In this document: positions 50,801 to 62,800 of the stretch, piece by piece
Layout: every line of letters begins with the position of its first letter
Numbering within the stretch: position 1 is the first letter of the stretch
From: Dromaius novaehollandiae
Taxonomy: Eukaryota; Chordata; Aves; Casuariiformes; Dromaiidae
Assembly: GCF_036370855.1 (NCBI RefSeq)
Contig: NC_088098.1
Span: forward strand, 33,917,981-33,981,980
Direction: 5' to 3'
Length of the DNA: 64,000 nucleotides
The notes under the pieces: model-generated
Seen by the model: only the letters and a program-made list of their open reading frames with translations
Database searches by the model: none
What the model was told of the DNA's origin: nothing
Translations under genes and position numbers: made by a program

Positions 50801-53800
50801 ATTCTTGATTTGCTAAAGGGACCACTGGTCTACAATAGTTGAGAAATATTTCTTTCTTTCCAAAGGAGTGCAGAATATTGCCACAAAGTAACAGAAGTAT
50901 TTTTCTTTTCTAGTGATGATCACATCAAATTCTTTTGCTTTCAAGTTCTAGAACATCAAATTAAGTTCAAGTGAGTAGTCTTTCTTGATACCAACTGTGT
51001 AAAACTATTTAATTTCCATTTTTATGCTGTTTTCAAAGACTTTCAATGGTACCTGTCATTCCTACCATTCCTGAATAAAAGTTCCTAGAACCTTCATTCT
51101 GCAAGCCATTAGCTCAGTGTTATTGGTGAGGTGGCTTTAATCCAGCCCACAGGACTTTTCTTTGTATTCCTTCACCTTTTTTTGGAAGAAGAGTAGTTTT
51201 TTATGAACTCATGCTCTGCTCAGCTAGTCCAACCTGTGCATGGCTCAACATGGAGCCAGTTACCACGAATGGCATTAAACTTCCTTAACCCTTCCCCCCG
51301 GAGTGCCCCTTACTCTGCCCTCTTGCCAATTTCTGCAGAAAAGAGTTTGGGTTCTGCACGTGGCAGCCATATTCAATACAGAATCCTAGACAAAGCTCTA
51401 TTCACGCAATAAGCATGGCAGAGATGTTACGAGCAAATAGTCTTTTGGCTGTGAAGTCTTTACATAGTGTCATAATTTTAGGGAAAAATTAATTTAAAAT
51501 ATAGATTTCATTGCATGGAACTACAGTTGTTCTGCGCTTGGGCCTGGACCTTCACATCATGGCAGAGATGTCTGCCTCTTGGAGTACTGACGTGACTGGT
51601 TGCAATATACTGATCATGTGGGTCAGGCTTTAGATAGCAATAAGATATGTTTTGCAGGTGGGTTTCACAATTATGTTTTGGAGCAGAAATTTAAGACTTA
51701 AGTTTCTGAAGTTTTATTTACCTGGCTTTACCTCATTGTCCTCCCTCCTCCACTCATTCCAGTTCTGTCACCTGCTTCCTGCAGTACATTTTCCCCTTGT
51801 TTCATGCTTCTCATTTTCTTTCTCCAAGCATTTTAAGGTGGGATGCTTTTTTCTTCTCCTTAAAAAGTAGGTAGGTGAAAGAGGGAACACTGGGGCCCCA
51901 TTCAGCAGCTGTTAGGGTCTGTACTAGAGCCTTAAGCAGCTTGGAGGAATAATTGCAGGGAGAGTCTTACTTCCTCTAGTCCTAGAAAGGAACATGTTGT
52001 GTGGGTAGTATTTGAAGTAGGCTGGTTATAATGCTAAATTCTGCAAAGACTTGTATACGTATCACCTAAATGCCAATTGCTTACTTGCTTTTTTATTTTG
52101 ACTTATCTGTGGTAATGAACACACTGTAGGCAACCGTGTGAAGGACTTGCTTGTGTTCAGTGTTGACAGAATATTTGAAGAGTGTACTAAGCAAGCTTGA
52201 GTATATAGAAATGTCTATTCTTTCTCCCCATGGGTTATGGTCAAATGTGTGTATTTTTTTTAGGGTAATAAGTTATGTCCCCAATAGTGAGGCAGCCTTT
52301 CTGCAAAACTTCAAGCTTCTACTCCAATGCAAGAGGCACTAATGCCTCAGTGTGGTTCATTATTATGGGTGAAATATCTTTCCTTATTCTCTCTCTAAGA
52401 CTTTGATTCAGAATTGTAACATGCAAATAGTTGTGTGAATACCTTTTCTAGGAACCTTTCATTTATACTGCTCTGCAGTACAGATTGAAATAGTTTTTGC
52501 CTTATGGCGTGTTGCAGTTGTCATGAAGCAAAGTCATATTTTGATCTTGTTACACTTTATTTCAGATATTCTGAACTTACTGAAGTCCAGCAGCAGCTAA
52601 TAAGGGAAACACTCATAACATGGCTGCAAGCACAGGTAAGTGTGTTTCTTCACAGCAGTCTTACATTAGCTGGCTAGCGTAATGTGTTCAGTGCAGGTTA
52701 AGTGTCCAACCTGTAATCCAAGTTTAAATGTGACTTCCTGAAAAAATACAGTATCTGATAGTGAAAAGCTTTGAACATGCTAATCTTCATTAAAAATTCT
52801 TTAAATTAACTTTTGCTGAACAACAGACAAGAACAACACAGACAAGAAGTCTGTGCTTGAACTTTTTATTACTGAATATAAAACTTTTACATCAGGTAAT
52901 GATGAGTTGTTTAATCATGTGCCAAATGTGGAGTATTAAAAGTTTCCCTTTAGAGAGGTATAATCCAGATTCCTTGTGTTCCTGGGTTTATGAAATAGGA
53001 GCAGTAATTCTGTTTTTAGCCTAACTCCTATCTATTAGAGTACTAGCAGATATTCATAAATGAACAAAAAGACTACTCAGGCCATGCCTTTATTAATATT
53101 ATAGTAGTATATTGACTACTCTTTCTTGTGTCAGCAAAGGACCAGTAAAGTTTCCTCAGTTTTCTTAGCCTGTCAGAATCACCTAAGTCGTACTGCTGAC
53201 AAAACATCTTGATTTTTCCCTCTATGTCGCCTTCATGCTGTATATGCACTTTTCCTCCCCCTCCTTTATAACATAACCTTTCAATGATGGTCAGGTTATA
53301 AATGATTCCATGTTAGTCATCATTTAGCCCAACTGTAAGTACGTAATCTTGGAAGGTTGGTGAATGAATTCTAATTTTTGCTGATTTTCATAAAGTCCCC
53401 TCTAACTGATTTCCTTCCTATGTCAAGAATTAATAAAATGAAATATTATGTTAATGTGTTTCAATGTAGTTTGAAGTTAATTTTGGAAGCAGTTATGGGG
53501 GGGGGGGGAAATAACTCTTTCTGCCTTTTGAAGAGAGTTTATCTTCCCTACATAGTAAAAGTGCAGGGGTGTGCTTCCACTTCATAGCAGTTGACATGCA
53601 CTTTATTAGTCTGAATTGTCATTAGCTTTTGCTGGAATTAGCTACCGTAGCTGAAATTGCAGTAAATATCAGTTGGACCCAAGACTTTGCAACCAGCAAA
53701 ACCATCAAGTGGGCTGATACAAATCATGCCTATATCTACCATTATCTAGCTGTCGTTTTGCTTATTCTGCACTAGAAATTCCTATTTGCTTTGTTTGCAC

Positions 53801-56800
53801 AAAATTGAACAGTAAGAATGGGATATAATACATGAAACTTGACATAATACTTGAAAATCATTGTGAAATGGATTAAAATTGTTTTTAATTTCTCTTTGTG
53901 GCAAATTGCCCCATTTAGGTGGAGTTTATAGAAAACGAGTAGGGAGAGAAATTGGTAGTGTGACAGATTCCTTCTTTCCCTGATAAGCTGAGATTTAGAA
54001 GCACATCTCAATATTCTTAAAGCTAACATTTAACTTAGGAGCACAAGAGGACCATCTCTTGCTTTCTAGAAGTTGTTTTTTATTACTTCCACCAACTTAA
54101 CAAACTTGCTGTTATTATTTAAATAATACCTGTAATGTCTTACTATTGAATAAAAGACTTTTTTTTAATTCATCCAGAGAGAATGTTGCCCCTAATTCAT
54201 TAAAATTTTGCTGTTTTCTTCAAAATCATTGCAAAGATTAGGCTTTTTTTAATCTCCGCCAGTAAGAGAGAAGAGAGGAAATATATTAATCAGTGTACAG
54301 AAATCAACAAGCATAAATGATACTTCTCTGATCTAATAAGAATATACAAATAAAATATTTTGTTTCTACCAGATGCTGAATCCCCAGCCTGAGAAGACTT
54401 TTATTCGCAACAAAGCAGCACAAGTCTTTGCATTGCTTTTTGTTACTGAATATCTCACAAAATGGCCCAAGTTTTTTTTTGATATTCTATCAGTAGTTGA
54501 CCTTAATCCACGAGGAGTGGATATGTACCTCAGAATCCTGATGGCTGTTGATGCTGAGCTGGTAGACCGTGATGTTGTTCATACATCAGAGGCAAGTTAC
54601 AACTTTGCATTATCATTTTCTTTAAAGTTCAGAAGAGTTCTCTAGTTTAATTAGGGCAAAAGACTTGCAAAGATTTTTTTTTTCCTCCCTATGGCAGCTC
54701 TACCTTAGAGACATTAGGTGGTTTAGATCCAAGAGCCATGTATCATTTAATGCTCTTTATGGTTTCGTACTTTTCAGTTAATGAATTTTTTTGCTTGAAG
54801 TGCTCTTGCACCCCACAGAGAAGACCTAGCAAGCAAAAACTAATGAATTGAATTAGCCAATTTCATGTTAGAATGACTCATTTTAAAATGTTAATTTCTA
54901 CTAGTGCATTTTTTAAGGAATCTTAATATCAAAAATCTGTTTAATGGTCTAGAGGACTATTTTTCTCTTTGTTAGCCTTTCCTCAGTGTTTGGGCGTTAT
55001 GGGCGACAAATAAAAGAAAACCTAGGGCATTGATTGTTATTCCTTGCAGGGAGGAGTAATCTCCACTTCTGGGGTTTCTGACCTCTGTTTGAATTATTTA
55101 TCTTGCTCGGACAAGCATTATCTGGAAGAGGATGTGAAAATGCTATTAGTTTATATTTTTCTATGACAAGATTAATTTATCCTTTTACTCTATTGATAGG
55201 AGGCTCGTAGGAACACCTTATTGAAAGATACTATGAGGGAACAATGCATTCCAAGTTTGGTGGAATCGTGGTACCAAATCCTACAAAATTATCAGTATAA
55301 TAACTCAGAGTTGACATGCCAGTGCCTTGAAGTCGTTGGAGCTTATGTGTCTTGGATAGATTTGAGCCTGATAGCCAATGAAAGGTAGGAGTTTTTTTGA
55401 TGGCACATCTTTGTAAAAATAACCTTCATAGCACGCTGATTGTATTTCTATGATACTACATTAAAACTCATCTTTAAATAAAGACTAATTATACATTCAT
55501 CTTTGTTTCTTAATAAAGCATTTCACTTTTCAAGCTGATATCATGGCCAAAATGGACATGCATAGTTTGCCAGATTCTCTGTGAAATGTATAAAATGCTG
55601 GTTTTAGTTGGTACAATAGACTTCTAACTGTTTTTTTTTAAAAAAAAAAAGCAAGTTGTAAATATGCGAACAAATAATATAAAGTTTCTATATGATGCTA
55701 CTGTGTATATATAAAAATAACTTTTTTTTATTTTTTCCCCAGGTTTATAAATATGCTGCTAGGTCACATGTCTGTGGAAGTTCTCCGGGAAGAAGCCTGT
55801 GATTGTTTGTTTGAAATTGTAAATAAAGGAATGGACCCAACTGATAAAACAAAACTGGTTGAATCTTTGTGTCAAGTATTACAGTCTGCTGGCCTCTTCA
55901 GTATTGATCAGGTTTGTGAATTGATTTTGAATAAGAGTGAGTCAGAGAGTTCTTAAACAAGCAGACGAGCAGAAAACTACAAAATAAGTCTACGTCAGCA
56001 GGGGAAAATTGTGTGTGCCTCTGCACCAATGCTAAACATTTGTAGCAGTTTTATGATACTTAAATTAAGTTTGCTATTAGTATTTGTTATTTTTTTAAAA
56101 ATATAATGTGTTTTATTTCCTTTGTCCTCACTAACTTTTTCTTTCTTGAATAAAGGTATTCTCCTAATACAATCCCATCACTTCTCCTTTTCTCTCCTAA
56201 AGTATACTGTGCTTACTGTTGTTTCTTCAGTGTTTCAGTGCCTAGAATCCTGCCTTCTAAATGATTCTGCGATAAGTACAAGTATTGCAGCCAAGGCAGA
56301 GATTTTTTAGGGTGAGACTTTAGACCAGCTGTACATGATTAGGCAGAGGAAAGAGATAGCATAAAACTTGAAGAAAGCTGTTATGCACGTCTGCACTGTC
56401 AGATACGAGGCTTGAAATTCTTACCTGTGAGCTGGGAAAATATACCTACCAGCCAAAGGCTCATTCCCTGTGCAGCTGCAGTGCATGAGGAGCAGCTGTT
56501 CACCACCTGCTATGGAGAAGGATGAAACAGTTCTTATAAGGCTCCAGTTCTCCAACTGCAAGACAGCTGAATTTTTCGTTGTAAAGCCTTCTTCAAATTC
56601 GTGTGTCTACTAGAATGCAGAAAATGTACATTCATTAATTCAGGAATCGTTCCTCTAAAAATCTTACCTCAGTCTCTTTGAAGAAGTCTTGCTATTCCTG
56701 TGCTTTTGTATGGTTTTGGCAGGGGGCAAAGCTTGGAATGGTTGTTCTAGCAATATTTCTCAATTCTAGTCAGGGGATTTTTGAGTACTTAAGTACTCAA

Positions 56801-59800
56801 AGTACAGTATTAAGTACTTTTAAGTACTTAATAATCAGTTGCTCCTAAAGGGATTACTGAAAATTTCTGCTCACTCATTATCAGTATTTCTGAAGTGAAC
56901 TGTAGCTGTTAAATCTTTAAAGTTTTCCCATAAAGTGTCTTTTCCTTTTATCTACCATAGATTAAGCTGTGTATGTGCTTCACCTAGAATTATGAACCTA
57001 CTTCTTGCTGTAAAGTGAAAAAAGAAACCAACTAATCTCAAGAGATGAATCAGTCTGCTCTTGTATGATGGAGGGCAGCCAGCTCTAACATTGCTTTCAT
57101 TTTTGTCTCTCCATTCCACAGGGAAAACAAACCAGGCAATTATACTATCCACCTAGGAGACAAATGTTGCCTTTACGTTGCGCTATGTACATACTAAGCA
57201 CAGGCAGTACTGTCTGTAAGCTCATGCATTTAAATCTGAATTCTGCTATTAGTTTCAATCAGACTTTTTTTGTTGCAGGAAGATGATGTGGATTTTCTGG
57301 CCAGATTTTCTAAGCTCATCAATGGGATGGGGCAAGCATTAATAGCTAGTTGGACTAAACTCGTAAAAAGTGGTGATATAAAGAGTGCTCAAGACACTCT
57401 GCAAGCTATTGAAGCGAAAGTGGCCCTAATGTTGCAGCTCCTAATTCATGAAGATGATGATATCTCATCTAATATCATCGGCTTTTGCTATGACTACCTT
57501 CACATCTTGAAACAAGTAAATATGTCTGGCTTCAGTTTAATGTCACTTTTTGACTTATTATTTTCTTTGATTTCTTGGGACTATATGAAGCAATACTTTG
57601 TGGAAGCTGATTGCAAAATAATCCTTTTAGACTAATTAGTATCTTTACTGGCCACAGGCATACTATTTACACAGTTTTTAAGCAATCTGAAGGAATTGGG
57701 TTAAGTCTTGTGTTAAGTGGAAAGAATGCTTGCAGATCATATGGCTGTTAAAGAAAAGCAAACGTATCTTGCTATTAGAAAAAGAGTTATGATGCAAGAA
57801 ATAACATTTGAAATTTTTGTTTATAGCTTTCTGTGCTTTCAGACCAGCAAAAAGCAAATGTAGAGGTAAGAATTAAAACTTTATTTTGACTAGAGTTTTA
57901 TTTCAAGAGTGCGTTGTGTGACAGAACTTTCGTTTGTTGAAACAAATCATGTTTGTGTTTATATGCCTTAAAATGTGCCTGTGGACAATAATTAAAAGGG
58001 AAAACTTAAAAGTAAGGACAGTATGAGCTGTTCCATCTTCTTCCACCCAGTAACTTCAGTTGCTGCTTTAAATAGTAAACCTGTACTAAATCATGTATGA
58101 AGATGAAAGCTATTTTAGTGCTAACCTTCCCAAACAACTCTAGTATTTTAAGCCCATCTTAGTAAGCTCCTGGAAAGACTGTTAATATTTTGTTCTGAAA
58201 TCAAGATAGAAGAAGAGGTTTCCCTGAAAGCTTTGTGTTATTAAAACCTGCTGTAATTCCAAGGGATTGGAAGAAGAATGGAAAGAGTTGTCATAAAATT
58301 CAACCATTCATTATTGAATATGTTAAACTTGTGAAAAAAGATGCTATTCAAATGTAATGCTTGTACTTAGGATGAGCAGCTATACATGCTAAGTTTAATA
58401 AGTAAGGTTTGTGCCCAGTCTTGGAGATAGTAAACTTGTTTGGTTTATTTAACACAGTCCTTCTGGACTTCTGTTCTCTGTGGAGCTTTCACGCTAATTT
58501 AGATCTTGGACTGGCTAGGTTCATGCAGGTCTTCTGCAGGCTGATACAACTGAAAACTGTGATTCCTTTTTGTTTACAAACAAATTGAATTCTGTACTTG
58601 TTCTTCTAACAGTAAATTTTGAGTTCAGTTAACTGTGTTCAGATTGTCTTAATCTGGTTTTGTTTAATGTATCTGTTTTAATCAGATGAGCTAACATTAT
58701 AGAGAAGTTTCATAATATCACTGAACTTTTTGTTCTTCTGTCTCTTTTCTTCTTTATAACTGGATCAAATCAGATTTCCACTGAAGTGCACAAGACACTT
58801 TTGAACTTAACTATTTAGTAAAACGTTTAGTCAAGAGTTTTAAGAATCTGAAACAGTAAATAAGTTTAAAGTGATATATCTAGCATTTCAGATTAAATAG
58901 AGACAAGATCAAGTCTTTACTCCTGTTAGGGTACTTACACAACAGTCCTTCCTAAAGGTGAAACTGCACCTCATTGCTTGAACTGATCTAACGGCTTGCT
59001 GCTGCTGAAAGGGGAAGGTTTTGCTTCTCCTACTCTCTTGGACGCTGGTCCCAGCTGTTATTCTTGGATCTGTTGCTGAACTGATTCAGCTTGTTAACCT
59101 GGAAAAAATTAACCTTTCAGGGGTGTTGAGCTGTTAGAGAAGTTAGTTATGGCTAAGCTGACCTGAATCTTTAAAACAGGATCTCAGACAACCTGAGAGC
59201 TGCGATTCCCTCCGTCTAGTTTAGCCATCTTGATTGTTGTGCTCAGTGTGGAGCTGAACAGCACAGAACAGCACAGGCAAGGAACAAAGCCAGATAATAC
59301 TGCCAGAGACGGAGCACTCTGCTGAGTCATCTATGCTGTGTATCTGGAATGGCTTCTGTGTATCGTTTGGATATAATGCATCTGTTTTAATATGGACTAT
59401 TACAATTTTCAGAGATGCAGTGGAAGTAATACAAATGGAATTAACTTAAACATTTGCAAATATTTTAACACAAGCTTTAATGTTTCCTTTAGCGTAGGAT
59501 TTTAACTGTTGCTTCTTATCACTTGCCTGCTTCTGCACTCATAGTTCTGTCTGTTTTGTTTCTTTACTCTAGGCAATCATGTTGGCTGTTATGAAGAAGT
59601 TGACATACGATGAAGAATACAATTTTGAAAATGAGGTATTCTGATGTAAAAACAAACAGACTAAAATGCAACTTAAATTACATGTAGAAAACTTGCTCAC
59701 ACTTTAAAAATCAGTAGTTTGCACAGGCTAAGCATTTGAAGGTTTGAAGCTAAGGTCTGTGGGCTGATACTTTTTTCTGTGTAAAAAGCTTTTTAACCGA

Positions 59801-62800
59801 AATGCGTGTCTGAGTAGTATAAAAAAATATAGTAAAGGGTTAGCCAAGCCAGTTCAGTTAACGGGTTAATTGCAGTTGCATTTCACACAGAATCATTTCT
59901 AGACAAATAGAGCTGTGCTATTGGCTAAGCATAGTGGTTGAGATGGCTCATTCAGAGGCAGTTTGTACGTTTCCATGCATTACTCCTAGGTCGTGCGAAA
60001 GATTTGAGAAATACTTTCTATAATGAAGCTCCTAGAGGTGCTGCTTGACGACATCTGGAGGTGGTCTAATTTCTGTAAAAACAGCATAAAGAGAAAGAAG
60101 TTTATTTGATTGTCTTGGTTTCCCTTTTCTCACATGCCTGTATCTCTGTCAGCCACCAATAATAATTGAATACGTTCAACAGACTTACTTTTGGTCCAAA
60201 CTTTTCAGAAAGTTTAGTCTAAAAAAAGTTGACTTGGACTGTATGCAGTCAGTGGTAAATGTTTCTGTCAGTTTAATTTTAAAACTAAATTAAATGCTGA
60301 GGAAGAACTTCTTTATGAGGATGGAGTCAATTTTCAAGAGCTGGGTCAGTAAGGTTTTACGAAGAGCATTTTCTTTCATTTACTTTTGGCTTTTATCTTC
60401 AGTCTGAAAAGCCTTTTTTAAATGTGTTTCTGAACTGAACACAGTAGACTTCAACATATCACTGAATTACAACCAGACAATAAAAGAGCCTGCTGTTATG
60501 TTGCAGGAGCATAAGATGAGCATTACTGAATTTTCTGAGCTTGGTATATTGTTTCTGTATGTACATGTTTTTGTTCTAGGCGCGATTGTCTAAAGCAGTT
60601 CTGGATGTATTTAAACATGAAAATATGGTCTTCTCTGACATGTGGCTGTCGTGTAGGGTGAAGATGAAGCAATGTTTGTGGAGTACAGAAAACAGCTGAA
60701 ACTATTGCTGGACAGGCTTGCTCAAGTCTCACCAGAATTACTGTTGGCATCTGTCCGCAGAGTTTTTAACACTACACTTCAGTAAGTTGTTTGTTTTAAT
60801 TTTACATGAACACCCTGTCCTTAGCTTTTTTGCCTTTTTTACTGTCCTGGTTCATACTGAACATAAGCATGATGTAGCAAAGAGAAGTCAATTGGTTGAA
60901 TAAGCTTGTTATAACTTTATGATAAACCTGACTTTGTCTAATAGAAAAAAAGCTTTCTTTATGTAATCTTGAATGAGAATGCTCCCCTCCACCACCACTG
61001 ACATGTCTCTTGATCTGTCACTTATCTGCACAGCAACAGCCACTTGGACAGATGCATTTGTTTACTTCATACCTCAAGGGAATGCATATGACATGTAGAA
61101 AGTAATTTTATATATTACTGCTAGCAGAGGAACAAACTTGGATGGAGGAAAAGAAGCAGCAGTGAAATATTTTTATAAAAGGGGACAGAACCAATCCTGA
61201 AACCTGTGTATGTAAAAAAATTAATATTACCAGCTGCCTAACTAGGAGGAGGGTTGTATATATACAAATAGGAATAGTGGTGTCATTGGCTGAATGAACT
61301 GAAGCTGAATGGCTCATCCACATATCAAAGTAGGCTATTTTCATACCTAAAAAAGGCATCTGGAAAAATCTGTAGCATTCAAATTGAAACTGGTAAAGAG
61401 AAATCAGTACTGCTCTGATGGAAAAGAGCTACATCTATGTATAAGGTCTTCCAAAAGCATCCTGAAATATTGCCTAGGTCTAACAGTGTGTGTTTGCATA
61501 GTTAAAATCAATCTGTTCTTTTTATGCTGTGCATCTGATGAACGTTTGAAAGAAAATAGAAATATAATCACCTTGTAGAACTGATGATTATTTCAAAAGC
61601 AGCAATTGGCTGATCTTCCTATTCCTTGTCTAGGAATTGGCAGACTACACGGTTTATGGAAGTAGAAGTAGCGATAAGACTACTGTATATGTTGGCTGAG
61701 GCTCTTCCTGTATCTCATGGTGCTCACTTCTCTGGTGATGTTACAAAAGCTACGGCTTTGCAAGATATGATGAGAACAGTAAGTATGTGTGATGTGGGGG
61801 CTATTTAAAAATGTTTGAATGGTTCATCTTAATTATTGGTATGTCACCTAAATTGTAATTTAATGTTATAAGTAGTTAAAGTGCTAACTTGTTAATGTTT
61901 TTACCTGTAGCTGGTGACTTCTGGTGTTAGTGCCTATCAACATACATCAGTGACCCTGGAATTCTTCGAAACAGTGGTTAGATATGAAAAATTCTTTGCT
62001 GTTGAACCTCAGCACATTCCAACTGTTCTAGTAAGTTCCATCTCATTTACACTTTCAACTAGATAAGACTTTTCTTGAAATTAAAGAACCTTTTTTCTTT
62101 TCCGAAAGTCACTAAGGAAGCTGGCTTTCTTAAATTGTTGCATGATTAGCTTTTCCAGCCTTGTTCAGGGATTGTAAAATTGCAATACTTTCTTGATTGC
62201 AGATGGCGTTTTTAGATCACCGTGGTCTTCGCCATACAAGTCCAAAAGTGCGAAGCCGAATAGCTTACCTCTTTTCCAGATTTGTCAAGTCTCTTAAGTA
62301 AGTAAAAGCTGTTACAAATGTTGCATCCAGATTGCACAGAAGGGCTATATATGGTGAATTCAGTGCATTATAGCATCATTGGAACAGGCTGGGCTTTAAA
62401 TGAACTGCAATGAAGTAATACATCAAAAGTGTTCTGATGGAGATGTCCTATTTTGAAATACCAAGGTAGCACTGGAAAAAATCTGTCATAGAATAAAGAA
62501 CTCGAATGCATATGCTCAGCTTATTTTTATTAGACGTTAAGCCTAAGCAGTATAAATGCCTGTCCTACTTTTCCTCAGTTCAGTTAGCACAGCTGAGGGT
62601 GCACAGATCTGGAAACTCACAATAGTGACTCATCCTCCCATCCCCAACCAAGTTCTGAATATTTAGAAAACTTATACAGATGGAGTTTACTTGGTCTGTT
62701 AAAGCCCTTCAAACAGCTTCATCCTGTTGATCTGATTTTACAGGCATGTATTTGAATGTAGAGGCAGGAGAAGCCGCAAGACAGTTCAGGTTGCAGAAGG

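Noticed and set aside
52890-52990. ATGATGA, a possible C box of a C/D snoRNA in XPOT intron 5
   Set aside because: No CTGA D box at a suitable distance and no terminal stem.
61583-61620. TGATGA ... CTGA pair in XPOT intron 12, C/D snoRNA-like
   Set aside because: The boxes are only about 30 bases apart, too close for a C/D RNA, and no terminal stem is evident.
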